A DNA stretch of 64,000 nucleotides. Source: Clarkia xantiana subsp. parviflora. Lineage: Eukaryota; Streptophyta; Magnoliopsida; Myrtales; Onagraceae. The stretch is from assembly GCA_036873135.1 (NCBI GenBank), contig JAPTYO010000011.1, positions 5,254,298 through 5,318,297 on the forward strand, in the 5' to 3' direction. Shown one piece after another: positions 1 through 11,389 of this stretch. The position numbers and the translations under genes were made by a program. The number at the start of each line of letters is the position of its first letter. Within the stretch, counting starts at the first letter, position 1. The notes under the pieces were generated by a model that was not told the DNA's origin, did no database searches, and was given only the letters and a program-made list of their open reading frames with translations.

Positions 1-1944
1 CCATGCCCAGCTATTGATGATACTAGGGAAGAGTCCGGCATACCTAATACCAAAAGACCCCCTACTAGTAAGGGTGGTAAAAACATCAATATACCCATTA
101 GGGACACAACACTGCAAATGAGGCTGGAACAAGGATGGAAGACGTATCCTTAGAAGTATCCTTGCAGTTATCTTTGCAAAAATGAACTCCTTAGATGGAG
201 AGGTTATCTAATAAATGACCTTTTTCTGTTCTCAAAATATGATCCCAAACCGGAGATCCTTGGACTCCGTATTATATATGCAATGAATGACATGTTTATC
301 AAAGATAGGTACGTGAAGATTCAAGATAGCGCCTTCAAGATTAGGCGCATACCTCTATCAAGTGCGGCGCATTTGGGTGGTCATGAACACTCATTAGCCA
401 TCTCATAAGAAAGAAAGGTAACCAAGGATACAAGTCCTAACAAGACAGGAACCGGTAGAAAATCTTGCCATTGACGTCATGCACCAAGCAAGAAACTCTA
501 AAGATGCAAGATTTGCAAAAGAGATAGTGCAACAACCAGAATATGAAAAAGGAATTACACCTCCCATCAAGGGCCTTAGGGCATGATAATAGCTTTACAA
601 GATCAACCAAAGAAGAGCTCAAAAGCTTGGGAAGTAAGGCTTCAAAATCGACCCTTACACTAGACGCACATCCTGATCAAGCATTTTGTCAGTGAGGGGC
701 AAGACATTTGCCTCTGACATCCCATCAAGAGGAAAACCCCGATAAAGAGAGCACTAGGGGAAGGTCCCACCTTTAAGGTTATAAACCAAACACATAGTGA
801 GTGAAGATCGACACCCCCCAAACATGTATACGTACGCAACACAAACGCAGCTTCTAATGAAGTTATCCAACAAGGCATAGCCAACACGGAGGCAAACCCA
901 TGGAAAATCATGGGACATCACCTGCAAACCTAAAGGAAAGTATCCTCTTTAAGTTCAAGTCTTAATCCAAGGGGAGCCTATAACCAAGATTGGAGGTGGG
1001 AGGAACATGACAAATGTGACACTCCCTAAAAGCATTGAAAAATAATCCAATGTAAAGGCAAAACACATTAAATACCACAACGCTTCAAGAAGTTTATTAC
1101 AGCCCGATCAGACCCCCATACCTGAGCAAGGGGCATGGGTCAGACTCACCAGTCTGAAACACAGCTTCAATTCAAACAACTCGAGATACCATGATATGAG
1201 AAAGTTCTTCAACTCAAGTGCAACGCCTACCAAGATACGTTACTCCTACTCGATCATCACCGCAAAAACATTTTACTCAAAACACAAGGAAGAAAGGGGA
1301 ATAATTTACAAGCTTTCTCTGGATATGGACACTACCACAACCAGTTACCAAGAGAATGGAAATCACCCCCACCCACCCAAAAGCAAAAGCTTTCCTCCTA
1401 ACTCTAAGAGATACACGTGGAAAATATATTGCCCAAACCATGGCTATGACTGAAAGAAACAAGCATGAGAAAGAGTAAGTCCTGCAATGGACACCCATCG
1501 CACCCAAGCAAGCAGAAATATTAAATACAACACAAGATTAGGAAGCCCCAAGCATAAGGGGTACCCAACCAAGAAAATGAACGAGGGGCTTTCAACGGCC
1601 AAATATGAAAGGCGGTGTGACCACCAAGCAACTTGGGGGGCACCAAACGAACAAGTGGTTCGTAGTCCACCTAAGTGTAAAAGAAGAGATTAGAAGCAGA
1701 AGGTCACAAGAACATGCAACACCACTCCTCCTAGAGAAGTCACAAAAGAGGAAAACAACCTCAACCCCCTATACGGATTCATCTTAAGTTGACGACAGCA
1801 AGCATCGCCATCGAAAAGCGATCTACCACACTCAGGAAAAGGCCAGGTAACAGGCAATATAGAAGAATGAAAACTCAAATAAAAATTCAGAAAGCGTATC
1901 AAAGACGCACCCTACCTGGAAAATAACACAAGGTAAAGTCATAT
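1..1944. other. unassigned non-coding DNA, probably retroelement debris
   Basis: I found no credible gene here. The ORFs are short, overlap on both strands and have no recognisable domain. The texture (purine-rich plus strand, short A-rich and C-rich runs) and the tandem arrays that follow resemble the non-coding internal parts of the LTR elements elsewhere in the window, especially 23.7-25.9 kb. I infer that this is the decayed inside of such an element whose left end lies outside the window. Confidence 0.35.
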
Positions 1945-2710
1945 TCTGTGCCCTCCAGGAGGCAGTCCTGCGAATAGTTTCTACGCCCCCAATAGCGTAT
2001 CTCGAGAGTAGTTTTTAAACTACGAAATTCTGCACCCTCCGGGAGCCGGTCCCGTGAACAGATTCAACGCCCCTAAGAGCGTATCTTGAGAGTAGTTTTA
2101 AACTATGAAATTCTGCGCCCTCCGGGAGCCAGTCCCGTGAACAGTTTCTACACCCCCAAGAGCATATCTTGAGAGTAGTTTTAAACTACAAAATTTTGTG
2201 CCCTCCGGGAGCCTGTCCCACGAATAGTTCCGCGCCCTCCGAGAGCCTATCTCGTGAAAAGTTCTGTGCCCTCCGAGAGCCTATTTCGTGAAAAAGTTGT
2301 GTGCCCTCCGAGAGCCTATCTCGTGAAATATCCTGTGCCCTCCAAGAGCCTATCTCGCGAACATATTTCATGCCCTCCGAGGGCCTATCTCGTGAAAAGT
2401 TTCGTGCCCTCCGAGAGCCTATCTCGTGAAAAGTTTCGCGCCCTCCGAGAGCCTATCTCGCGAACTAATTCTGCGGCCACCAAGAGCCTATCTCACGAAC
2501 TAATTATGTGCCCTCCGAGAGCCTATCTCGCGAAAATATTCCGTGCCCTCCGAGAGCCTATCTCGTGATAACACTCCGCGCCCTCCGAGAGCCTATCTCG
2601 TGATATCACTATGTTCCCTCCGAGAGCCTATCTCGCGAACACATTCCACGCCATCCGAGAGCCTATCTCGTGAAAAATTTTATAACGTCCCCAAGAACGT
2701 ATCTTGAAAA
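1945..2710. repeat. 34-bp tandem repeat array
   Basis: The core 'ccctccgagagcctatctcg' recurs about every 34 bp from roughly 2220 to 2690 (about 15 copies). It is preceded by longer (~80-90 bp) related copies at 1945-2215 that carry 'ttgagagtagttttaaact' spacers. Copies differ at a few positions, so the array is not very recent. Because 34 is not a multiple of three, the reading frame rotates through the copies, which argues against coding. Confidence 0.9.
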
Positions 2711-3225
2711 GCCTTCATTTTTACAAAGTTATGATATGAGAAACATCCAATTTTGTTTATGATGACAATGCAGGCATGACAAAAGTAAATGGAGTAACGA
2801 AAGAACACTCCGACAAAAGAGAAGAAACACAACAATAAGCAAGCAAATCACAAGTCATTCAAAACGACCTACGAAGAAGAATCGCCTAACAAGTCACCCA
2901 AGGAAACCTCTGACAAAAATTACTGTCCTGCATGTCGCCCTCGCGTGACCTCTGCTCGCATTCGACTTGAACATCGTCAAGCACGAATTTCGACAAAACA
3001 TCACCATTGCATATTATGAAGCACACCTCATAAAGGGGACATCCCAAAAGCATAAATGATATAGAATCCGACAAGACGAGACACGGGGACAAAACCCAAC
3101 AAACATAGCCTAAACAAAAGGCAACTATAGCAACAAATGTATGGAATACTATTCATGATATAAAAAAATAATGTTGAAACACTCACGACAGGTTTGCCAA
3201 TAAGTACGGAATGCAAAGGCAAAAC
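2711..3225. other. spacer between two tandem arrays
   Basis: No gene, RNA or element end was recognised. The stretch lies between the 34-bp and 27-bp arrays and probably belongs to the same decayed element. Confidence 0.3.
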
Positions 3226-3440
3226 TCCATACATAGCAAAGTGGCTACTATTTCCACGCACCAAGAAGTGGCTATCATGTTCACACACCAAGAAGTGGCT
3301 ATCATATCCACACACTGCAAAGTGGCTATCATGTCCACATACCAAAAGGTGGCTATCATGTCCACACACTGCAAAGTGGTTATCATGTCCACATACCAAG
3401 AGGTGGCTATCATGTCCACACATCAAGAAATGGCCATCAA
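3226..3440. repeat. 27-bp tandem repeat array (related to 25,136-25,290)
   Basis: About eight units of 27 bp are built on 'gtggctatcatgtccacaca'. The same core recurs with the same period at 25,136-25,290, so two copies of one element family probably lie in the window. The period is a multiple of three, so open frames run through the array (repeat peptides on both strands). I treat these as by-products. Confidence 0.9.
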
Positions 3441-3676
3441 GTATACATATCGCGAGGATGTCATCACAACCACAAACATCAAAAAGTTGTGCCTAATCTT
3501 AGGAGGAGATTAAAACAAATGGAAAACCAATGCCCTTCATATACTCATTAAATGAGTATTCTTATTAGTCTTTGTATTACAAGTAATTTTCTGCATGGAA
3601 ATATCAATTTGGTTTTGATTAAGAGTCAAATTAAATGTTTCTTTTTTTAATTTTGCATGATATAATCAAGAAATTT
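3441..3676. other. AT-rich spacer
   Basis: Nothing was recognised. The base composition turns AT-rich immediately after the array, so an old element boundary may lie close to 3500. Confidence 0.25.
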
Positions 3677-3810
3677 AGAGAATATTGTAGAATAAATAAG
3701 ACATGTCTTTATTTAAAAAGACATGTCTTTTTCTTCAAACCATCGCTCTGGTCTAATTGTCAGTGTTTCACTAGTTTGTCTCTTTATTTAAAAAGACATT
3801 TCACTAGGTT
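3677..3810. repeat. direct repeat, copy 1 (pair with 5551-5687)
   Basis: This begins 'agagaatattgtagaataaa' and ends 'ttcactaggtt'. It contains the palindromic block 'agacatgtctttatttaaa'. A near-identical copy lies 1.87 kb downstream in the same orientation. The two could be the LTRs of a small element or the product of a local duplication. No target duplication could be assigned. Confidence 0.8.
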
Positions 3811-4432
3811 GTTTTTATTTTAAATTGACTATTTGAATTTTCAATATCATAGTAAATTCTTATCCATGTTACAATTTTCGTTAAATTAAATATAAAATGA
3901 GCATGTTTCGGACAGTGAGGTCTTTTGTACCAAAGATGGATTCGTTAATAAATTGAAAGGATTGCACAAAATACCATAAATTGACTCTCAAGTGAAAGAA
4001 ATCGTTGAAACTGGGTGGTTCAATTAAACGTCGATTTGAAGGTATTTTGCTCCGATAAAAAAGATCGTACATGGCCGGAACATTTTCATTTGGTGTAGAA
4101 TTTAACTTAAGGTATAATATATATCAATTTGCTTAGATATTAAAAGTTTATATCTCGTCTCCCTTTAATTCTGTTTTATTTTAGATATCTATATATCACT
4201 TCAAATTAGTAATAACTAGTTAGGACTGCCCTAGAAATATCACCTCAGTCTGTTACACCACGTATGATATAATTAGAAAATAGTTGAACGAAGACTAACA
4301 ACTATCTAACAAAACATAATGATTACTGGTCTAGTATCAATCCGCATAATGAAGAAATTACTAAAGAAATTACTAGAAACACATAATTCATTCTAAGCAA
4401 ACATAATATAGTAATATTATGGTATCTGTAAC
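3811..4432. other. AT-rich DNA without a recognised gene
   Basis: There is no supported ORF, RNA gene or transposon end here. The region lies inside the pair of ~135-bp direct repeats. Confidence 0.3.
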
Positions 4433-4710
4433 AACTGATCAACGGGCAATTGCTCTAGCTAATGCTGAGAGCAGCCGCTGTTCCTGCTCGAGTTCCTGCT
4501 GCTCCTGCAGCTGCTAGAACTGCTACTGGAGGCTCCGGAGCTGTCGGCGCTGCCTGTACTATATGATGCTAACGATGAAAATCACTAGCACCACCAGTAC
4601 ACAGCGCCGATAATGCCCCTGATCTACGCAGCAAGGTGGCTCTCGTAGCATGCCAAGACCGGAGGTGGGGCCTGCTCGAATCGCGGAGTGAATGGCATGT
4701 TTCTGCCGGA
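4433..4710 (-). pseudogene. possible decayed small membrane-protein gene
   Basis: This is a GC-rich island of about 270 bp in AT-rich surroundings. On the minus strand a candidate ATG at 4698 follows an acceptor-like 'tttttccggcag' and opens MPFTPRFEQAPPPV. A stop comes after 24 codons. A different frame of the same strand then encodes a very hydrophobic run (VLVVLVIFIVSII), followed by a Pro/Ala-rich tail in yet another frame. The order (short Pro-rich head, one membrane span, low-complexity tail) resembles the ORF at 60,500-60,868, whose candidate start is also preceded by an acceptor-like sequence. If this was a gene, it is broken by a stop and frame changes. The composition supports a former exon, but the link to the other ORF is only inferred. 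Confidence 0.3.
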
Positions 4711-5550
4711 AAAATAAGGTTAAACAATTAAAAAAATGAAAAAATATTTTAAGATGAATGAAAATTAGAGCAGAGTGATTATAAATCTATAATATAACTA
4801 AAGAGAGCTAAATACTAAAATTCAAAATCATCCACCTTCTAATTTGTTTATTATGATGATGAAATCGAGATGCAATACATCATTAGACTAATATAAGTTT
4901 GATAATTAAGGATTTATATAAGTTTACATTTGTATTTGTAATTGATGGTTTATACTGCATAATTAGGTTTGAATTTAAGTGAATAAAAAAATTTGTGACA
5001 TTAAAATTTAAGACTCGCAAAACGGGTAGAGCGTCGAATTTTTTTAATTATCCCCACCCCACCACGAGCTAAATGAGGATACAGGTAACGGATTTCATCT
5101 CGACCCAGCTCTCTGACCCATTGAATCTAAGACGGATAGGCCCATAAGTTGGGCTTCCTCCAAAACATAAAAATCAAATTCTCAACAAAGATGCTTCAAT
5201 CCATTTATCATACAATCACTAAAATCTTGGTGTAAACTTAGCCTGAAATTAAAATGAGATTTAATTTCCAACAGACAGTCGCTAACTACTTTTCATTATC
5301 TCAAGCATGGCTAAAAAATTTCATAAAGGTATATTTGATGCTAAAACAAATGTGAAGGATACAATGAGCAATTTGGTGAAATAACATCATCATGCATATA
5401 TTTTCATTATTTTTTAAGCTATGTAATGTTAAACTATGTAACAACAGACAGTTGGTTTGATTTGTCGCATTTGAATGAGAAAAAAAAGTGAGAAAAATGT
5501 CTGGTATGTCAGCATTTGAATTAAGTAATTTGCATAGAAGTAAATAAGGA
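4711..5550. other. AT-rich DNA without a recognised gene
   Basis: No credible coding region was seen. The minus-strand 92-codon frame at 5301-5579 has no recognisable domain and lies in AT-rich DNA. The segment fills the space between the direct repeats. Confidence 0.3.
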
Positions 5551-5687
5551 AGAGAATCTTGTAGAATAAATAAAGACATGTCTTTATTTAAAAATACATG
5601 TCTTTTTCTTCAAAACTTCGCTCTGGTCTAATTGTTAGTGTTTCACAAGTTTGTCTCTTTATTTAAAAAGACATGTTTCACTAGGTT
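5551..5687. repeat. direct repeat, copy 2 (pair with 3677-3810)
   Basis: This is homologous to 3677-3810 over its whole length, with scattered substitutions and a few 1-3 bp indels. It has the same palindromic 'agacatgtct' block and the same end 'ctaggtt'. Confidence 0.8.
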
Positions 5688-5806
5688 CATATTTACTCAT
5701 TCACCATAGCCACAAGAAGAAGAGTTCACCGAAGACGCATTATGTAGAAGAAATCAGGTTTTACATATTCAAAATGAAAACGCATTACTCTTCTCTGCAG
5801 TAACAG

Positions 5807-7500
5807 TGTAAAACCTGCATAAAATTAGAGTACCAATTTTGCAAGTTGAAAAATTCAGGTGCTAATACAATCTAAGGGCAAAGTGTAAGGTCAAAGCCTA
5901 TTTTCTCTCTACAAACTTATAATATATCACGTAGGTATGGTGGCAAGGCATCCAAATCACTACAAATCAGGATTGAATGGTTTTTGTGTGTCGTCTACTC
6001 CATCTAAGGGTTCTCTCATCTGATTTCGCAGCCCTATCAAACCCTAAAGAGCTTGGAGAGCAAGAGAGAATCTCAACACAATAAACTAGCGAATTCTCGG
6101 AACCCGGCGAAGCCTCGACGGTAGCAGACAAAACTGAGTATCTACGAGCGTCCGAGCAAGTTTCAGATCACGATTAAGGTAAAATCCATAGCTTTTTTTG
6201 CCTACTTTCAGTGTTAGATGTTTATTCCTAGAGAGAGAAATCTTCGAATGTCGTTAATGGTGAATTACGTTTTGGTGGATTACCTAAGTAACCTATTACA
6301 AGTGACGAAACCGAATTTCCGTTTGTTAGATATCGATATTTGAAGTTTCAGAAATTCTGTTGAACCGTGAACTTCGAGGCCATAAAAGTTGTATCTTTAC
6401 TGATTATTTCGCAACAAGGAATACATGAAATTTTAGTTCATTGTAAGGGATTTCCATTGATACCAAGAACACCCAAAACTGAGCCCGGACGAGGGAGAAC
6501 CAAGCTCCCGAAGTTGGCTTTGCAACCTGTAAAGATCTGGTCTTAGGTTGAAGATGAAGTTGACCACGTCCAGCCAACTTTGACCGACCCGTGTGGGCAA
6601 CCCAGATGTCGAAACGCGACACCGTTTGCGACGTTGGACTCATAATTAAATGTAAAACCTGCATAAATTTGGGGACCAAGTTTTGCAAGTTTAAAAAATT
6701 TAGGGTCTAATACGATCTAAGAGCAAAGCTTAAGGTCAAAGTTATTTTTTTTCTCTACCACCATAATATATCACGGCAGGCACCCTAATTGCTACAAATC
6801 AGTATCGGAGGGTTTTTGTGTGTCGTCTACTCCATCTTAGGGTTCTATCATCTGTTTTCGCAGCCCTATCAAACCCTAAAGAGGTTGGAGAGCAAGAGAG
6901 GATTTTGAAACGAGAAACTAACAAATTTTCGGAGTCCGAAAAAACCACCACGAGAACGGACGAAACTGAGCATCCACGAGCCTCCGAGCAAGTTTCAGAT
7001 CAAGATTAAGGTAAACTACATAGCTTTCTTCGCATACTTTCAGTGTTAGATGTTTATTCCTAGAGAGAGAAAGCTTCGAAGGTCGTTAATGGTGGAATAT
7101 GTTTTGGTGGTGCTTATTCTCGTTTATGGCCATGGTTAGACTCTGGGGGATCTAAGTAACACAAGTGACGAAACCGAATTTCATCGTGTCGTTTGTTAGA
7201 TATCGAGATTTGAAGTTTCAGAATTTTAACTGAATCGCAAAATTTGAAGCCATAAAAGTCATATATTTATTAACTGTTTCGCAACAAGAAATATACGAAG
7301 TTGTAGTTCATTGTAATGGCTTTCCATTGACACCAAAAACACCCAAACTCGAGCTCGGACGAGGGAGAACCGAGCTCCCGGAGTTGGCTCTAAAATCTGT
7401 TCCTAGGTTGAAGATGAAGTTGACCACGGCCAACCAACTTTGACCAACCCGTACGGGCCACCCAGATGTCAAAACGCAACGGCGTTTGCGTCGATGGACT
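5807..7500 (+). repeat. 844-bp tandem duplication
   Basis: Copy 1 spans 5807-6650 and copy 2 starts at 6651. They share long matching blocks, for example 'tactttcagtgttagatgtt' near 6205 and 7035, but with many substitutions, so the duplication is old. Both copies carry an AT-rich 'ataatatatcac' block followed by a leader-like sequence, so the promoter region may be duplicated. Confidence 0.85.
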
Positions 7501-8954
7501 CGTATTTGAATCCTCTACTTCCAGTAATTTTTAGGAATTTTTCTGAGATAGTAAAAACTGCAGTGGATAATGAGATATCGGGTCTCCACATAGTTTTATG
7601 TGCCGTGATGGGAAGAGTGAATCTGAAAATATGAATTGGACTTTAGGAGATTTGAATTCTGAATAAGCGGCTCAAAATTTTGTAGACTGTGTGGTTCAGA
7701 CAGAGAATCTTAAACTCGATATTGTATTATTTTAGGGAGATCAGATCGACAGAGCGGTTGACGTTAGTTTTGGGGGTTTCAGTTGAGGTAAGTAGTTTTA
7801 GCTTATTCCTATATTTACAAAGTAAATATTTGCTGCATTGCATGAAGTTTCAAAGATAAGCCCTTTTCGAGCATGAATATAATTTTCGTATTTTTAAATT
7901 CGAATCAAGTGCTTGAAATTCTGTTATGAATTACGTATATTTTGATATGATCAATTTTGCAAGAATATTTTCTTCATATGTTTCAATATAAGATTTTGAT
8001 AGGAAATTTTATACTAGAAACCTATTTTAAGAAGTTCGACCTCTGTTTCTGATTCTGTGCTCGTAAGTCTGGCTATAGTCTGAACCCTTACGAGGGCCCC
8101 TCCGGCGTATGCATACGAAGATCGATCGACTCTGACCGACCCAGCGGATATATCTGGGCTATGTATCCTTCCAATGGGGGATAAACATTGGAGCCGACCC
8201 AGCGGCATACCTGGGCTCTACATCCTTCCAATGGGGGAAAACATTGGAGCCTTCCTGCAGGCATCATAGGCGTGGTGAAAAGACTAGAACAACCTCTGTT
8301 TATGTTCTGAATTTCGATTAAGTTCGGAACCTCTGATCTGTTATGTTCCGTTCCGACTTTCGATTAAGCTCGAAGTCTCTGTTTCTGATTGACCTCTGAC
8401 TCTGATCAGTTTCTGAATTTGATAAGTTTTGCATCTACTGTTCAACCTCTGATTTTGATCAAATATGTTTTGTGGAAGCTTTTGAACTCTACATGGTTTC
8501 GACGCTCTTTAAAATATTTATGTCTATAATCTTTATGACCTAGATATAAATATCTGTATATATGTATATATTTTCCGAGAGCTTGATCCAGTAGGGATAA
8601 GTGACCGCTACTTACTAAGTTGCTCCCCAGCAACTTACCCCCAATTATTCTTTACCTTTTCAGATCTGGAGGGAGATAACGACGGGAACGTCTCTAAGGA
8701 TTAGGTGAACCGTTCCTGAAGGCGTTGAGAGATCCGAGACGGCGACTTGAGTTATTTTTATTTTGGACTTGTTTAGTTTGTTTGGATATTCGGCTACTTG
8801 GGTATTTGGAAAACTATAAACTGTAAACCATCGGAGTTGGTTGTTTTTCAGATGTTATCGCTTTTGAATTTTAAGGCTTCATTATTTTCCATAATGGTTT
8901 AGGAAATAATGGCCGGTCACACCCCGGAGTTTGGTAAATTTTCGGGGCGTGACA
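5807..8954 (+). repeat. 5' LTR of the Tekay-like element, with tandemly duplicated head
   Basis: The right border is secure ('gtgaca' followed by the primer site). The left border is not: 'tgtaaaacctgcataaa' occurs at both 5807 and 6651, and the two ~844-bp segments that follow are homologous (e.g. 'ggtttttgtgtgtcgtctac', 'gccctatcaaaccctaaaga'). Either the LTR is ~2.3 kb and starts at 6651, preceded by a partial copy, or it starts at 5807 with an internal duplication. A smaller duplication ('gacccagcgg...cctgggct', 'atccttccaatgggggaaa') lies at 8130-8255. Confidence 0.7.
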
Positions 8955-8957
8955 GAT

Positions 8958-8970
8958 TGGTATCAGAGGC
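8958..8970 (+). other. primer-binding site (initiator tRNA-Met type)
   Basis: 'tggtatcagag' lies three bases after the LTR end. It matches the usual plant primer site complementary to the 3' end of initiator tRNA-Met. It fixes the LTR/internal boundary and the plus orientation of the element. Confidence 0.85.
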
Positions 8971-9046
8971 TAGGTTAGACCCTTTGGAGCTTTCATGAGA
9001 CTGAAATTTGAATCTACCTTCCGTGTTTAATGCATTACAGGAAGTA

Positions 9047-10215
9047 ATGGCAGGAAATGGCGAGACTATTGCCGAAATTGCGGCCCAAGCAAAAAGGGCA
9101 AAGCAGACAATCGCGACCTCAGTTTCTCATGTTGGGAATACTGAGCAAAATCTCAGGAGAAGCAAAAGGATTGCACTGAATGGTGAGCCAGAAGATGGGG
9201 TCGAGGTCTCGACCCAAATTAGGAATGATGGACCATCTCGTAGGAGAAGCCAACGAATTACAGAGAATGAAGAACGGGATGAGAGGTTGGAAATCTCCAA
9301 TGGACAAGATCAGGTACCTCGACATGAAGCACGTGCAACGGGTGTTGCTAATCAGGCAGACGTATTAAGAATTTGTCAAGTGGTGGCAGAATTGCATGAA
9401 CAAGTTTGTCGTGACCGTGAAGAACCTCAACAAATGAGGATTGCCCAACCAGCTGCTGCGGGGCATGTGATAGTCTCCTTTGATAAGTTTAAGCACTTGG
9501 CACCAGCCAACTTCACTGGAAGTGCCGACTCGATGAAGGCCGAGTCTTGGATCAGGGAGCTGGAGAAGCTATTTGAGACTCTCAAGGTTGATGATGAGTT
9601 CCTAGTGGGGTATACTGCTATGTTGTTGGAAGGTTTGGCTGATAGTTGGTGGACCACAACCCGATCATCATTCATGCAACCGAATGGGACTATTAAATGG
9701 GAGGATTTCCGAAAGGCATTTCTAAATCGGTTTTTCCCTATGGAGCTTAGGAAGCAGAATAAGAAGGAATTCGAAGAGTTGCGACAAGGACGAATGTCGG
9801 TGATAGAGTATTCAGCAAAATTTAGCGAATTCATACGTTTTGCTCCAATGATCATGAAAGATGAGGAAGCAAAGATTGATCATTACCGAGATGGTCTCCG
9901 CACGGAGATTAGGACCCCGATCTTCTCCGTAACATTTTCCACTCAGGCAAAGTGCATGGCAGCTGCCCTCGCACATGAAAGGAATGCCCAATGCATTAGC
10001 CGAGAGGATGAGTTGAGGAAACGACCCAGAACTAGTGAAGTTACTGGGAGATACTCAGATGGGAAAAGGCAGGACACAAAAAGTGCTTGTGGGGCGTCAG
10101 ATGCCGTAAGACGGCCCACATGCGTCCATGGTGGGAGGGTTCATGCTGGAGAATGTCGTTGGAAGGTAGGAGCATGTTTTCGGTGCGGTGAGAAGACCCA
10201 CTGAATTAGAGACTG
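9047..10215 (+). pseudogene. gag polyprotein (Tekay-like), broken in the zinc knuckle
   Basis: The frame is open from the first ATG at 9047 to a TGA at 10,202-10,204 (about 385 codons). An Arg-rich N-terminal part with two RRSQRI/RRSKRI-like motifs is followed by the retrotransposon gag domain: WIRELEKLFETL, then LEGLADSWW, WEDFRKAFLNRFFP and EELRQGRMSVIEY. The C-terminus has a CCHC knuckle, CFRCGEKTH, and the TGA falls just after the His; the last Cys (IRDC) lies downstream in the same frame. The protein would package RNA and assemble particles. A single stop has disabled the nucleic-acid-binding knuckle and the continuation into protease. The downstream pol is truncated as well. Confidence 0.85.
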
Positions 10216-10261
10216 TCTGAAGAACGAAGATTACCACCATGTTGCTAGACGTGACGAAAAT

Positions 10262-10637
10262 GTGGAACAAAAGAATACTTTTGGCCGAGTTTATGCGATG
10301 ACACGACCAGATGCAGTGGTGTCAGGTACTGTCCTTATTAACTCTAAATTGGCGCATACATTGATTGATTCTGGTGCTACTCATTATTTTATATCACGGG
10401 CCTTCACGAAAAATTTGGAGGTGATGCCTGACTTCTTAGAAGCGGAAATGAGTATTAGCATTCCTTCGGCCGATTTAATGCTAGCAAATCGTGTTTCAAA
10501 AATTGTTTGTCGCGTTTTGGTGGGAGGGAATTAGCCGCTAACTTAGTAGAACTTGACATCACCAAATTTGATGTTATTTTGGGTATGGATTGGTTGTCAA
10601 CTCACCATGGTACTATTAACTGCTACGAGAAAAAGGT
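10262..10637 (+). pseudogene. retropepsin-like protease fragment
   Basis: This is the aspartic protease that releases mature Gag and Pol proteins. The active-site motif is LIDSGATHYFIS (DSG type), at about 10,360-10,395. Near 10,530 the frame shifts: the second half (LVELDITKFDVILGMDWLS) is read in another frame. Homology ends at CYEKKV (about 10,636), where the LARD LTR begins. The DSG and ILGMDWL motifs are standard for plant gypsy elements. No RT follows. Confidence 0.85.
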
Positions 10638-11226
10638 GGTGGCAGGCGAATCTTCCGGCGGTGACGGGCGGCGTGGCGCTGGGGTGTGACGGGCGGCGGG
10701 GCACTGGGGCGTGACGGGCGCTGGGGCGTGATCGCCGCAACAACGACGAGCTATGGCGACGGGCCAGAGAGGCGGCAGCAGCTTCATCGGGACGGCAGTG
10801 ACTTCTTCTCCGGCGAAATTATAAAAAAATAAATTAAAAAAAATAATAAAAACTTTACACTACAGGAAAAAAAACCCACAGGTTACGAGAAAAGATGTAT
10901 TATTATTGCTGGTGTTTTTTTTTACATGTAAAAATGACCATATTTATAGCTAAACTAGGACCCCCAAAGTAGGAAAATAAAATCTGAAAAATATATGCAT
11001 TTAATATTCCGAAAATATACATATATATTTATGTATTTCACCATAAATACACATAATATATTTTCTGAATATTTTACAATAATTAATGCATATACACTAT
11101 CCTATTTTAACTAGTCCTATCTTTAGAAGCTTTGCGACCTTCCATATTTAAATACTTCTCCTTTTTTAACGCGTCACATATGACATTTTGAACGTGTCAC
11201 GCGCTGACTAAAATTAGGTGTTTACA
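10638..11226 (+). repeat. 5' LTR of the LARD-like element (truncated)
   Basis: This is homologous to about 16,576-17,128. Shared landmarks are 'gtgacgggcggcg', 'ggcggcagcagcttcatcgg', 'tattattattgctggtgttt' and the end 'gtgtttaca'. The missing 5' part and the abrupt join to gypsy protease show a deletion or recombination at 10,637. Confidence 0.85.
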
Positions 11227-11389
11227 GCTTGCCCCTCTTTGGGCGAATTGTCGTAGAACATGTTCGAGGGGATTTGTCCAAAGACGAGTAAACACTAATT
11301 TTGGTTGGGAAATATATATTCTTTTGAGTCTTCGAATCTTCAAGGGAACTCCTGTCTTATTTCGGACTGTGCGAAAAAAGTAGAATCTT

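Larger units (their letters stand above)
5807..10637 (+). mobile_element. truncated Ty3/gypsy element, Tekay-like: 5' LTR, primer site, gag, protease
   Basis: The order is a long 5' LTR ending 'ttcggggcgtgaca' at 8954, a primer-binding site complementary to initiator tRNA-Met (8958), gag from 9047, and the start of pol (protease). The element stops at about 10,637, where the sequence passes without a gap into the LTR of the next element. RT, RNase H, integrase and the 3' LTR are absent. The long LTR, the tRNA-Met primer and the gag/protease type fit the Tekay (Del) chromovirus lineage. It is non-functional, with an in-frame stop in the gag zinc knuckle and a frameshift in protease. Confidence 0.8.

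Noticed and set aside
2254..2568. 104-codon plus-strand ORF in the 34-bp array
   Set aside because: The peptide is only the repeat read in rotating frames; there is no domain and no conservation of one frame.
1945..3440. Regular short repeats as a CRISPR array
   Set aside because: Units are contiguous and diverged with no unique spacers, and the DNA is a plant nuclear sequence with no cas genes.
3028..3513. Several overlapping repeat-peptide ORFs on both strands (e.g. VCGHDSHF repeats)
   Set aside because: They arise because a 27-bp unit is a multiple of three; four frames are open at once, which is typical of tandem repeats and not of a gene.
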